From positions 310,001-374,000 of the forward strand of contig NZ_JBHTCG010000004.1 in NCBI RefSeq assembly GCF_042665155.1: a stretch of 64,000 nt of DNA, written 5' to 3'. Both the position numbers and the translations under genes were made by a program. The stretch comes from Sphaerisporangium rhizosphaerae. GTDB lineage: Bacteria > Actinomycetota > Actinomycetes > Streptosporangiales > Streptosporangiaceae. Below the pieces are notes generated by a model, which saw only the letters and a program-made list of their open reading frames with translations, did no database searches and had not been told where the DNA came from. Positions 50,077 through 58,117 of this stretch are shown in pieces (within the stretch, counting starts at the first letter, position 1; the number at the start of each line of letters is the position of its first letter).

Positions 50077-52950
50077 TCAGCGGACGCCGATGGTCCGGCT
50101 GCCCAGGACCTTGGGCGCGGTCGCCGGGGTGCCGGTGACCGGCCAGTAAGGCAGGGCGGTGGTGGGCGCCGAGGCCCGCTGGATCAGATAGGACGTGCCG
50201 GCCCGCGCGGGAATGGCGAAGGTCGTCCCGGTCTGATCGCTCAGCACGGTGGCGCCGGAGCCGTCCACGACCGTGACGTTCTGGCCGGGCCAGGGGTTGC
50301 GTACGGTGATGGCGCCGTCCGCCCCCGCCTGGACCGCGACGGTGACCAGGTTGCCGTTGCGGATCTGGACGTGCGCCTTGCCCTTGTGCTGGATGTACAC
50401 CGTCCCGTCGGCGCTCCAGGTGCTCGGCCAGCCGGGTGCGACGCGCAGCGTGCCGTCATAGTCCTGGACCAGGGCCTCGCCGATCGCCGCGGCGGTCACG
50501 CCCATCTGCTCCAGGTATGGGTTGGTCGTCTTGCTGACATCCCAGCTGGCGAACCCGTTGGCGAAGACCTGGTACTTGTTGACGTTGGCGATGAGGGCGG
50601 TCCGCATGTCGTTGCCCAGGCCCAGCCGGGCCGCGTGCAGCGCGTCGTAGCTCCAGTCGGTCTCGGTGATGTAGCTGCGGTGGCTGAAGGTGCGCTTGGC
50701 CAGGTCCGACTGGTTGCCGCTGTCGCCGATCAGGTTGTAGGGCCACACCGCCTCCAGGCCGAGGTTCTCCACGTTGTGCTTGGCCGCCGTCGGCTGGGCG
50801 GACAGGGCGATCATGTCGTTGCCGCCCGCGTCGCTGGACGGGGTGAGCACCTGGGTCTGCCCGAAGTCGGTGCGGGGCAGCGGCCGGATCTTGGGGATCG
50901 CCGACTGGAGCCGGCCGACCAGGTCCGAGTCGAGGCCGAGGGTCTGCGCCGCCGACACCGTGACCGGGAACAGCGCCTGCATCGCGGCCACGTCGGTGAC
51001 CGGGTCGTTGACCGCCCACTGGGTCTCGTGGGCGTTGGAGGTGGTGTGCAGCAGGCCGTCGGATCCGGTCTTGGCGTGCGACAGCAGGAACTTCGCCGAG
51101 TCCCGCATGACGGGGTAGTTCGCCGACAGGAACGAGCGGTCGTCGGTGGCCAGGTAGGTCTGCCAGATCCACAGCCCGATCTCGGCGCCGCTGGTGACGG
51201 TCTGGGAGTTGTACGACGGGGCGATGCGCGACTCGCAGGACTCGTTGCCCGAGTACCAGGTGCCGTTGCCGTTGAACCGCATCGTCTCGGGCACGCAGAT
51301 GCCCTCGTGACCCGGGTAGTGGGCGCTGGTCCACGCCGTGATGTTGCTCAGGTTGGTGCGGTACAGGGTGAACATCGGCGAGTTCAGCGCGAAGGCGCCG
51401 GCCGAGAGGTTGGCCTGCATCATCATCCGCAGGTTCCAGAACCAGTACCCCGCCGGGTACCAGGGCTGGGTGTCCTGGCCGACGTTGAACAGGTTCGCCT
51501 CACCGGCCTGGGTGCCGGGGAGGGTGTCCCGGTTGCTCGCGGCGATGCTGAACAGGTACAGCGTCCGCATGTTCTCGAAGTACTCGCCGGACCCGTCGCT
51601 GGAGGTGATCTTGATCAGTCCGGTCGAGCTCCAGTAGTCGTGCCACCACGACAGGGTGCTCGCGGCCAGGTCCGCCGAGGCGCGGGTCAGGTCGCCTCCC
51701 AGCAGCGTGGTCGCGGTGGTGAGGGCGTTGCCGCCGGTCCAGCCCGGGGACACCACGATGACCCGGAACGACCCGTCGCCGTTGGGCTGGAAGCTCACCT
51801 GCGCGGTCCGCGAGTCGGGGTTGGTGGCCCGGACGTTGCGCCCGCCCGCGCTGAGGCCCGCCATGGTCCCGAACGTCCTGCCGGAGGTGCCGTTGCCGCC
51901 GTTGCCGTCGGTCCAGGTCTCCGAGAGCGTCGCCACCGAGCCGGACGCCTGGGCGCTCGGGTTGCGCGGGCTCCACAGCTTCACCTGCGCGGTCTGGGAG
52001 CTGTTCGGGTCGGCGCCGGTGACGTCCACCACGAGCTGCGCGGTGTCGGCGCGCACGTAGGCCTTCAACGTCATGCCGCCGCCGGACTCGTACAGCGTCC
52101 CGTCGTACATGTCCAGGTAGCCCTTGAAGTCCGAGGCGCCGGTGAGCCGGCTCAGCCCCGGGATGTACACCTGACCCGGCGACTTGCGGTCGGGGAAGGT
52201 GTCGTTGCGGTTCAGCTGCGCGGTGAACCCGTTGGCTCCCCACGCCGCCACTCCCAGAGTGCCGTTCCCCAGCGGGATGAACTGGGTGGAGCTGGTGTTG
52301 GCCCGGTTGAGCACGATGTTCGACCGGCGCACCACGTTCGGGGTGTCCACCACGAAGGCGCCGTTCTGCCACGCGGTCGTGGTGGCCCCCGGTGACGGAG
52401 AGACCGACGGGCTCGGCGTGGGGGTGGGGGTGACCGTGGGCGTCGGCGTGGGAGTCGGCGTGGGCGTGGGTGTGGGCGTCGGGGTGACGGTCGGCGTCGG
52501 GGTGGGCGTCGGTGTGGGGGTGGGGGTGGCGGGGCCGTTGCAGGTGGTGCCGTTGAGGGCGAAGTCGGTCGGCGCCGGGTTGGATCCGGTCCAGCTTCCG
52601 TTGAACCCGAAGGAGACGCTGCCGCCCGCGGGGATGGCGGCGTTGTAGGCGGCGTTGGTCACGGTGACCTGGGAGCCCGACTGGGCGGAGGTTCCGTTCC
52701 ACAGCTGGGTGATGCTCTGCCCGGCGGGGAACGACCAGGTCAACCGCCAGCCGTTGACCGCGTCGCCCAGGTTGTTAACGCTAACATTTGCTCCGAAGCC
52801 GCCGTCCCACTGGCTGGACACGGTGTAGGTGACACGGCAGGCGACGGCCGCGACGGCGGAGGTCACCGGAGTGACCACGGCGGCGACGGCGGCGAGCGCG
52901 GCCACGATGGCCATCAGCGCCGACCGCGGCCGGTGGGGGATGACTCGCAT
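50077..52950 (-). CDS. Secreted GH95-like glycoside hydrolase with N-terminal CBM2
   Basis: The 957-residue protein starts at ATG 52950 (AGGAA upstream). A signal peptide (ALMAIVAALAAVAAVVTPVT) precedes a CBM2 (about 36-140) and a Thr-Pro linker. The rest resembles GH95: an N-terminal sandwich with PLGNGTLGVAAWG and an (alpha/alpha)6 barrel (NLRMMMQANLSAGAF, YPGHEGICVPETM, NAHETQWAVNDPVTDVAAMQ, FGQTQVLTPSSDAGGNDMIA). It ends in a sandwich with PGWPSTWSADGTVYIQHKGK. GH95 enzymes act on alpha-L-fucosides or alpha-L-galactosides; the real substrate here is unknown. One cre-like operator lies 61 bases upstream of the start and a second lies within the CBM2 coding part. The family call is by fold pattern, not by alignment. 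Confidence 0.75.
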   Translation of the reverse strand: MRVIPHRPRSALMAIVAALAAVAAVVTPVTSAVAAVACRVTYTVSSQWDGGFGANVSVNNLGDAVNGWRLTWSFPAGQSITQLWNGTSAQSGSQVTVTNAAYNAAIPAGGSVSFGFNGSWTGSNPAPTDFALNGTTCNGPATPTPTPTPTPTPTVTPTPTPTPTPTPTPTPTVTPTPTPSPSVSPSPGATTTAWQNGAFVVDTPNVVRRSNIVLNRANTSSTQFIPLGNGTLGVAAWGANGFTAQLNRNDTFPDRKSPGQVYIPGLSRLTGASDFKGYLDMYDGTLYESGGGMTLKAYVRADTAQLVVDVTGADPNSSQTAQVKLWSPRNPSAQASGSVATLSETWTDGNGGNGTSGRTFGTMAGLSAGGRNVRATNPDSRTAQVSFQPNGDGSFRVIVVSPGWTGGNALTTATTLLGGDLTRASADLAASTLSWWHDYWSSTGLIKITSSDGSGEYFENMRTLYLFSIAASNRDTLPGTQAGEANLFNVGQDTQPWYPAGYWFWNLRMMMQANLSAGAFALNSPMFTLYRTNLSNITAWTSAHYPGHEGICVPETMRFNGNGTWYSGNESCESRIAPSYNSQTVTSGAEIGLWIWQTYLATDDRSFLSANYPVMRDSAKFLLSHAKTGSDGLLHTTSNAHETQWAVNDPVTDVAAMQALFPVTVSAAQTLGLDSDLVGRLQSAIPKIRPLPRTDFGQTQVLTPSSDAGGNDMIALSAQPTAAKHNVENLGLEAVWPYNLIGDSGNQSDLAKRTFSHRSYITETDWSYDALHAARLGLGNDMRTALIANVNKYQVFANGFASWDVSKTTNPYLEQMGVTAAAIGEALVQDYDGTLRVAPGWPSTWSADGTVYIQHKGKAHVQIRNGNLVTVAVQAGADGAITVRNPWPGQNVTVVDGSGATVLSDQTGTTFAIPARAGTSYLIQRASAPTTALPYWPVTGTPATAPKVLGSRTIGVR
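52526..52755 (-). repeat. CBM2 inverted repeat, copy B
   Basis: Inverted copy of 45541-45770, near 98% identical by eye. The two copies lie 6.8 kb apart in opposite orientation. Confidence 0.85.
52773..52786. promoter_or_regulatory. cre-like operator inside the GH95-like coding region
   Basis: TGTTAACGCTAACA, one base from a perfect palindrome, within codons for NVSVNN of the CBM2. The paralogous CBM2 at 45500 has no such site there. It lies 238 bases, centre to centre, from the upstream operator. Confidence 0.65.
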
Positions 52951-53010
52951 GCGGGTTCCTCAGAGACGGTGGACGGATGCGCGGGGCACGGGAGGGTGGC
53001 CACGAGCTGT

Positions 53011-53024
53011 TGTTAGCGCTAACA
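53011..53024. promoter_or_regulatory. cre-like LacI-family operator upstream of GH95-like gene
   Basis: Perfect TGTTAGCGCTAACA, 61 bases before the ATG. It matches the operator at 41087 exactly, so one regulator should control both loci. Confidence 0.75.
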
Positions 53025-53201
53025 TCCTCGTTCGGTCCGCACGGCGACTCCGAGCGTGGAAGGCGCTGTGCGCGGAGCCAATCCGACGCCGCGAGGTACG
53101 TCAACGATCCGCGCTCGCACCCGTGCGGCGTTCGGGCCCGGCACCAGGCCCCGACCTGCGGTTGAGGCCGCCTACACGGCCAAGGCCGTCGGCGCGCGGT
53201 C

Positions 53202-53211
53202 TGTAAGTTTC
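53202..53211 (+). promoter_or_regulatory. Repeated motif TGTAAGTTTC (copy 3)
   Basis: Third copy of the 10-mer, 262 bases before lacI and 252 upstream of the GH95-like start on the other strand. Confidence 0.35.
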
Positions 53212-53472
53212 ACTCTCGCGGGCATTAACGTACGAATTCCCCGGCCCGGCGCCGGTGCCGCATAACGTGCGACGCCGCGATCGAGGATGTGCGGGCGTGG
53301 TCTGCTGTCGGTGACGGCCATCACCGGACGGCGGCCTGCGTGCCCGAGGACGACAGAAAGCCTCGCCGCCATTTCGACACGTATTCACGCCGTGTCCGGT
53401 GAGCGCGTTTCATGGAGAAGCCGTAAGGGCGGAAATTGGCTGGTGCAAGTTGTTCGCTCTTAAACTACTGGC

Positions 53473-54543
53473 ATGACCGCTTTGGAAGAGTCATCCGCGT
53501 TCGGCGCCGAACCGCTGACCATCGCGGAGCTCGCCCAGCTCGCCGGGGTGTCCACGGCGACGGTCTCCAAAGTGGTGAACGGCCGCTCGGCCGTCGCGCC
53601 GGAGACCCGCGCCCTGATCGAGGGCCTCATCCGCGAGCACGGCTACCGCAGGCAGCGGCGCCGGATCAACCCGGCCGCCCAGGTGGAGCTGCTGTTCCAC
53701 GAACTGGCCGGCGACTATCCCACCCAGATCATCAAGGGGGTCGGGCGGGTGGCCCGCCGGCACCGCCTGGCCGTGACGGTCTCCGAGCTGCGCAGCGGCC
53801 GCGGCAGCGGCGGCGACTGGGTCGAGGACGTGCTCAGCCGCCGCCCGACCGGCGTCATCGCGGTCTTCTCCAGCCTCACCGACCTGCAGCACGACCGGCT
53901 CGCCACCCGGGGCATCCCCCTGGTCCTGCTCGATCCCCTGGGCGACCCGGCCCAGCCGGTCCCCTCGGTGGGCGCGGGCAACTGGACCGGCGGGCTCGCG
54001 GCCACCCACCACCTGCTCGAACTCGGCCACCGGCGGATCGCCGTGATCACCGGTCCGCCCCACGCGCTGTCCAGCCGCGCGCGGCTCGACGGCTACCGCG
54101 CGGCCCTGGACACGGCCGGCGTGCCGGCGGACCCCGACCTGATCTGCCAGGGCGACTTCCAGATCCAGGACGGCGTGACCAACACCCACCGGCTGCTGCG
54201 CCTGGCCGACCCGCCCACCGCCGTCTTCGCCTGCAACGACGGCCAGGCCATAGGCGTCTACCGCGCGGCCTACGAGCTGGGGTTGCGCATCCCGGACGAC
54301 CTGAGCGTCGTGGGGTTCGACGACATGCCCCAGACGCGGTGGACGGTCCCGCCGCTGACCACGGTCCACCAGCCGCTCACCGAGATGGCCGCCGCCGCCG
54401 CCGACATGCTGCTGACGCTCGCCGGAGGCGAGCCTCTGGCGCGCGATCGCATCGAGTTCGCCACCGACCTGGTCGTCCGCGACAGCACCGCTCCTCCCCG
54501 GCGTCAGGGCCCGGCGGGGCGACGCCAGGGGGTCAGCCCTTGA
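53473..54543 (+). CDS. LacI-family transcriptional regulator 1
   Basis: The 356-residue protein starts at ATG 53473. The DNA-binding domain is classical: LTIAELAQLAGVSTATVSKV, then NGRSAVAPETRALIEGLI as hinge. The sugar-binding part (about 70-340) has TGVIAVFSSLTDLQHDRLA, GHRRIAVITGP, ACNDGQAIGVYRAAYELGLR and LSVVGFDDMPQTRWTVPPLT. Recognition residues Thr-Ala in the second helix suit A-NCGN-T operators, so the cre-like sites at 41087 and 53011 are good targets. It diverges from the GH95-like gene and ends convergent with the ABC permease, overlapping it by 11 bases. It is paralogous to the regulator at 58118. The inducer is probably an arabinose-containing sugar. Confidence 0.92.
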   Translation: MTALEESSAFGAEPLTIAELAQLAGVSTATVSKVVNGRSAVAPETRALIEGLIREHGYRRQRRRINPAAQVELLFHELAGDYPTQIIKGVGRVARRHRLAVTVSELRSGRGSGGDWVEDVLSRRPTGVIAVFSSLTDLQHDRLATRGIPLVLLDPLGDPAQPVPSVGAGNWTGGLAATHHLLELGHRRIAVITGPPHALSSRARLDGYRAALDTAGVPADPDLICQGDFQIQDGVTNTHRLLRLADPPTAVFACNDGQAIGVYRAAYELGLRIPDDLSVVGFDDMPQTRWTVPPLTTVHQPLTEMAAAAADMLLTLAGGEPLARDRIEFATDLVVRDSTAPPRRQGPAGRRQGVSP

Positions 54544-55375
54544 AGGCGCCGTCCATGATCCCGGCCACCATGCGGCGTCCGACGAAGACGAACAGGACGA
54601 TCAGCGGCAGGGTGGCCAGGAAGGAGCCGGACATCGCCAGCCCGAGGTCGATGCTGAAGTTCGTCTGCAGCGCCTTGATCGCGATCTGGACGGTGTACAT
54701 CTCCGGCGACTTCAGCACCACGAACGGCCACAGGAAGTCGTTCCAGGCGTAGACGAACCCGATCAGGCCGAGAACGAACGCGGCCGGGCGCACCAGCGGG
54801 AACGCGATGCGCCAGAAGATCTGCCAGGTGGTCGCCCCGTCGATGCGGGCCGCCTGGAGGATCTCGTCGCTGATGGCGTTGGCCATGTGCTGGCGCATCC
54901 AGAAGATCCCGAACGCGTTGGCCAGGCCCGGAACGATCAGCGCCTGCAGGGTGTCCACCCAGCCCAGCGAGGAGATGATCATGTACTGCGGGACGATGGC
55001 GAGCTGGGTGGGCACGGTCATCGTCAGCACGACGAGCAGGAACAACAGGTCGCGGCCGCGGAAGCGCAGTTTGGCGAACGCGAAGCCCGCCAGCGCGCAG
55101 AACAGCGCCTGGCCGATGGCGATCGTCCCGGCCACGACCAGGCTGTTGATGATCGACCGGACGAACGGCACGGTCGAGAACACCAGGCCCGCGAGGTGGA
55201 AGAAGTTGCCGCCCGGGACCACTCTCGGGGGCAGCTCCGTGGCCGCCGCGGTGTCGGTGGTGGCGACGACGAACATCCAGTAGAGCGGGAACACGCAGGC
55301 GAACGCGGCCAGGACCAGCAGGGCGTAGACCCACCATCGCAGGCGGTCGCCGGACCGCGGTGTCGTCCTACTCAT
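54533..55375 (-). CDS. ABC sugar importer permease, MalG/LacG type
   Basis: The 280-residue protein has six membrane segments and the EAA loop that contacts the ATPase (EILQAARIDGATTWQIFWRI). MalG-type features include VFPLYWMFVVATTD near the start and a C-terminal membrane segment ending MVAGIMDGAFKG. It is the third gene of a leftward SBP-MalF-MalG set, 10 bases behind malF-like. There is no ATPase gene, which is normal in actinomycetes where a shared MsiK-type ATPase serves several importers. The substrate is inferred to be arabino- or xylo-oligosaccharides from the neighbours. Confidence 0.93.
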   Translation of the reverse strand: MSRTTPRSGDRLRWWVYALLVLAAFACVFPLYWMFVVATTDTAAATELPPRVVPGGNFFHLAGLVFSTVPFVRSIINSLVVAGTIAIGQALFCALAGFAFAKLRFRGRDLLFLLVVLTMTVPTQLAIVPQYMIISSLGWVDTLQALIVPGLANAFGIFWMRQHMANAISDEILQAARIDGATTWQIFWRIAFPLVRPAAFVLGLIGFVYAWNDFLWPFVVLKSPEMYTVQIAIKALQTNFSIDLGLAMSGSFLATLPLIVLFVFVGRRMVAGIMDGAFKG

Positions 55376-55385
55376 GATGGCTCCC

Positions 55386-56345
55386 TCATGCCCTCTCCGG
55401 GCGGGTCCGGGTGGACAGGAAGTAGTTGAGGCCGGCGAGTGCCACGACCATCACGAACAGCGCCACGCCGATGGCCGCCGCGTACCCGAACTTGAACTGG
55501 GTGAAGCCCTGCTCGAACAGGAAGAGGGTCAGCGTCTGGCACTGGCGGATCGGCCCGCAGGTGCTCGGCGCGCTCCGGGAGATGAGCAGGGGCTCGGTGA
55601 AGGTCTGCAGCCCGTAGATGGTCGAGGTCACGATGGTGAACACGATGACCGGCCGCAACGCCGGGATGGAGATGTGCAGGAACTGCCGCAGGGTGCCGGC
55701 GCCGTCGACGGCGGCCGCCTCGTAGATCGTCCGGGGGACGGCCTGCAGGGAGGCGAGGTAGAGCAGTGCCGTGTAGCCGAACCACCGCCAGGTGATCATC
55801 ACGGCGATCAGCACGTGGCTGCCCGCCACCGACTGGATGAAGTCGATGTGCCCGATGCCCACCAGGCCGAGCAGCCAGTTCAGCAGCCCGTAGTCGCGGT
55901 CGAACATCTGGGCGAAGACGATCGCGGTGGCGGCCACCGAGGTGATGTACGGCACGAGCATCGACATGCGGAAGAGCGTCGCGAAGCGCAGCCGGACGTG
56001 GTTGAGCAGGTGCGCCAGCACGAGTGCCACCAGCAGTTGCGGCACGGTCGACAGCACCCAGATGCTGACGGTGTTGCGCGCCGCGTTCCAGAACCGCACG
56101 TCCTGGAACAGCCGCGTGAAGTTGTCCAGGCCGACGAACACGTGCTCGCCGATCGGGTTCCAGTCGAACAACGCCACGTAGAAGGTGAACAGCAGCGGGA
56201 TGAGGCCGAAGATCGCGAAGAGCACGAAGAACGGGGCGATGTAGGCGTAGGGGGCCACCAACTCGGTGAGGCCGCCCCGGGAGGTCTTGGTCACCGGCGC
56301 AGGTGGGGGCGGCGCCGCCTTGGCAGGGCTGATGCTCGTCGTCAC
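55386..56345 (-). CDS. ABC sugar importer permease, MalF/LacF type
   Basis: I start at GTG 56345 (VTTSISPAKAAPPPPAPVTK), giving 319 residues; the longer frame upstream overlaps the hairpin and the binding-protein gene. Six membrane segments are seen (for example YAYIAPFFVLFAIFGLIPLL). The EAA loop reads TIYEAAAVDGAGTLRQFLHI. It pairs with the MalG-type permease to form the membrane channel. A strong hairpin lies between it and the binding-protein gene, so it is probably expressed at a lower level. No ATPase is encoded here. Confidence 0.92.
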   Translation of the reverse strand: MTTSISPAKAAPPPPAPVTKTSRGGLTELVAPYAYIAPFFVLFAIFGLIPLLFTFYVALFDWNPIGEHVFVGLDNFTRLFQDVRFWNAARNTVSIWVLSTVPQLLVALVLAHLLNHVRLRFATLFRMSMLVPYITSVAATAIVFAQMFDRDYGLLNWLLGLVGIGHIDFIQSVAGSHVLIAVMITWRWFGYTALLYLASLQAVPRTIYEAAAVDGAGTLRQFLHISIPALRPVIVFTIVTSTIYGLQTFTEPLLISRSAPSTCGPIRQCQTLTLFLFEQGFTQFKFGYAAAIGVALFVMVVALAGLNYFLSTRTRPERA

Positions 56346-56362
56346 GGGTGTGGTCGCTTCCC

Positions 56363-56405
56363 CGCCGCCGGTGCCGGGCGTCCGGGACGCCCGGCGCCGG
56401 CGGCG
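56363..56405. terminator. 20-bp hairpin between binding-protein and permease genes
   Basis: Arms 56363-56382 and 56386-56405 pair with one G-T wobble. Such hairpins stabilise the upstream mRNA or partly stop transcription, giving more binding protein than permease. Confidence 0.65.
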
Positions 56406-56421
56406 CTCGTGGCAGGGGGTC

Positions 56422-57702
56422 CTAGCCGCCGATCGCGTTCTTGATGTTGGTGACCGCCGCGTCCCACGCCTTCGCGGGATCGCCCTTGCCCTGCTCGACG
56501 TTCTGCAGGGCGTTGCCGAACTCCGTGCCGATCGTCGTGCTGTCCGGCCCGATGAGGAAGGGCTTGAGGCCGAGCAGTGAGTCGGTGTAGATCTTGCCGA
56601 GGGGCGCGCCGGAGAAGAACGGGTCCTCGACCGAGGTGAGCTTCGGGTCCTTGTAGACCGACGGCGTCGCGGGCAGCGACCTGGCCTGGGCGAAGTGGTC
56701 GAGCTGGCCCTGCGGCGACTGCGTGGTGGAGATGTAGTCCCAGGCGGCCTTCGGGTTCTTGGCACCCTTGGGGATGGCGAGGAAGCTGCCGCCCCAGTTG
56801 CCCGACCCGCCGGGGATGGTGGCGACGTCCCAGTCGCCCTTGGTGTCGGGGGCGTTGTCGCGGATGGCGCCGAGCATCCAGACCGGTGCGGCGATGGCGG
56901 CGAAGTCCCCCTTCTTCATCGCGGCGCTCCAGCCGTCGGTGAAGGTGCTCTGCTTGGCGGTGATCCCGGCGGCCATTGCCTTGAGCGCCTCGTCGAAGGC
57001 CGTCTTGACCTGCGGGCTCCGCTCGTACACCAGACCGCCGGAGGGGTCGTAGTACTTCTCCTGCCCCTGGTTGACCACCTGCGCGAAGACGCTCGTGGCG
57101 GCGTTGTCGACGAATGCCTTGCCGGTCGCGGCGGTGTACTTCTTGCCGGTCTCGATGAAGGCGTCCCAGGTGGGCCAGAGCTTGCCCACCTCCTCGCGGC
57201 CGGTCGGCAGCCCGGCCTTCTTGAACAGGTCGGCGCGGTAGGCGATGGCCATGCCGCCGACGTCGGTCGGGATGCCGATGATCGAGCCGTCCTTGGCCGT
57301 GGGCTGGCTGATCACCCAGTCGAGGTAGTCGCCCTTGACCTTGTCGGCGCCCAGCGTGCGCAGGTCGACGAAGTTCTGCGGCTGCTGGACGAACTTGGGC
57401 AGGTCATCGCCCTGGATCAGCACCAGGTCGGGCACCTTGCCGCCGGCGAGCGCCGTCGTGAGCGCCTGCGCCGTCTCCTGCGCGTTCCCCACCTCGGTCA
57501 GCTTGATCTGGATGTCCGGCCTCTTCGCCTTGTACTCGGCGGCGGACCCCTTCGCGTTGATCCCGGTGAACGACCAGAACTCGAACGTCTTGGCGTCCGC
57601 CGCTCCTCCGGAGGCCGTCCCGGTCGATGAGCCGGAACAACCTGCCATGGCGAGAGTGGTGGCCGCGGCGATCGCGGCCACGGAGACGATGCGGGACTTC
57701 AC
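56422..57702 (-). CDS. ABC sugar importer substrate-binding lipoprotein
   Basis: I start at GTG 57702 (AAAGAGG upstream); ATG 57717 is in frame. The 426-residue protein has a lipobox LAMAGCSG, so it is a surface lipoprotein. It belongs to family-1 sugar-binding proteins: KTFEFWSFTGINAKGSAAEY, VPDLVLIQGDDLPKFVQQ, GIPTDVGGMAIAYRADLFKK, WGGSFLAIPKGAKNPKAAWD. It captures oligosaccharides for the MalF/MalG channel. The region upstream is divergent from lacI 2 and contains TTTCGG/CCGAAA inverted repeats. The ligand cannot be predicted beyond plant-derived sugars. Confidence 0.93.
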   Translation of the reverse strand: MKSRIVSVAAIAAATTLAMAGCSGSSTGTASGGAADAKTFEFWSFTGINAKGSAAEYKAKRPDIQIKLTEVGNAQETAQALTTALAGGKVPDLVLIQGDDLPKFVQQPQNFVDLRTLGADKVKGDYLDWVISQPTAKDGSIIGIPTDVGGMAIAYRADLFKKAGLPTGREEVGKLWPTWDAFIETGKKYTAATGKAFVDNAATSVFAQVVNQGQEKYYDPSGGLVYERSPQVKTAFDEALKAMAAGITAKQSTFTDGWSAAMKKGDFAAIAAPVWMLGAIRDNAPDTKGDWDVATIPGGSGNWGGSFLAIPKGAKNPKAAWDYISTTQSPQGQLDHFAQARSLPATPSVYKDPKLTSVEDPFFSGAPLGKIYTDSLLGLKPFLIGPDSTTIGTEFGNALQNVEQGKGDPAKAWDAAVTNIKNAIGG

Positions 57703-57840
57703 GGCGACCTCTTTCACATGCTGTGGTCAGGGGGTTGGGGTCGTCAGAACCGGTACGAGGGGCTGTGGTGCGTTCAGCACCCTTGCGGGGGAGGCGAGAT
57801 CGGAGCGAAGGGGGTGCGGTGCATTTCTGCGCTCCTCACA

Positions 57841-57864
57841 TTTCGGCCGCGAGACCGACCGAAA
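57841..57864. promoter_or_regulatory. Inverted repeat TTTCGG/CCGAAA (a)
   Basis: TTTCGG (57841-57846) and CCGAAA (57859-57864) with 12 bases between. Possible LacI-type half sites. Confidence 0.4.
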
Positions 57865-57944
57865 CCAGGCCAGAGCTACACCGATCTATGCCGAGTTCCG
57901 CGTCGGCAGGCCTGTTCAGGCCCGCGACTGTGGCACCGGCCTGG

Positions 57945-57964
57945 TTTCGGAGCTCGGCCCGAAA
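57945..57964. promoter_or_regulatory. Inverted repeat TTTCGG/CCGAAA (b)
   Basis: TTTCGG (57945-57950) and CCGAAA (57959-57964) separated by eight bases. Closest to a compact operator in this region. Confidence 0.45.
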
Positions 57965-58117
57965 AACGGCGGAAGGGTGGGCCGAAAACTGCCGAGCGCC
58001 ATGCCGATCGTTAGTTCGGGACCCTAGGCCCGGGTCAAGGCGAGCGTCAATAATGTTCAGGCAACACCTCTGAAACAATCGGCTTGTAGCCGCAAGTTTC
58101 GGAACTACACTGCGGCC

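Larger units (their letters stand above)
52951..53472. other. Divergent promoter region of GH95-like and lacI genes
   Basis: A 522-base non-coding space. It contains the operator at 53011 and the TGTAAGTTTC motif at 53202. AT-rich patches before 53473 fit the lacI promoter. I see no gene. Confidence 0.5.
57703..58117. promoter_or_regulatory. Divergent promoter region between sugar-binding protein gene and lacI 2
   Basis: A 415-base non-coding region with repeated TTTCGG and CCGAAA half sites (57841, 57859, 57945, 57959, 57982, 58097). They are typical of LacI-family sites with GAAA/TTTC arms. I see no gene. Confidence 0.5.
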
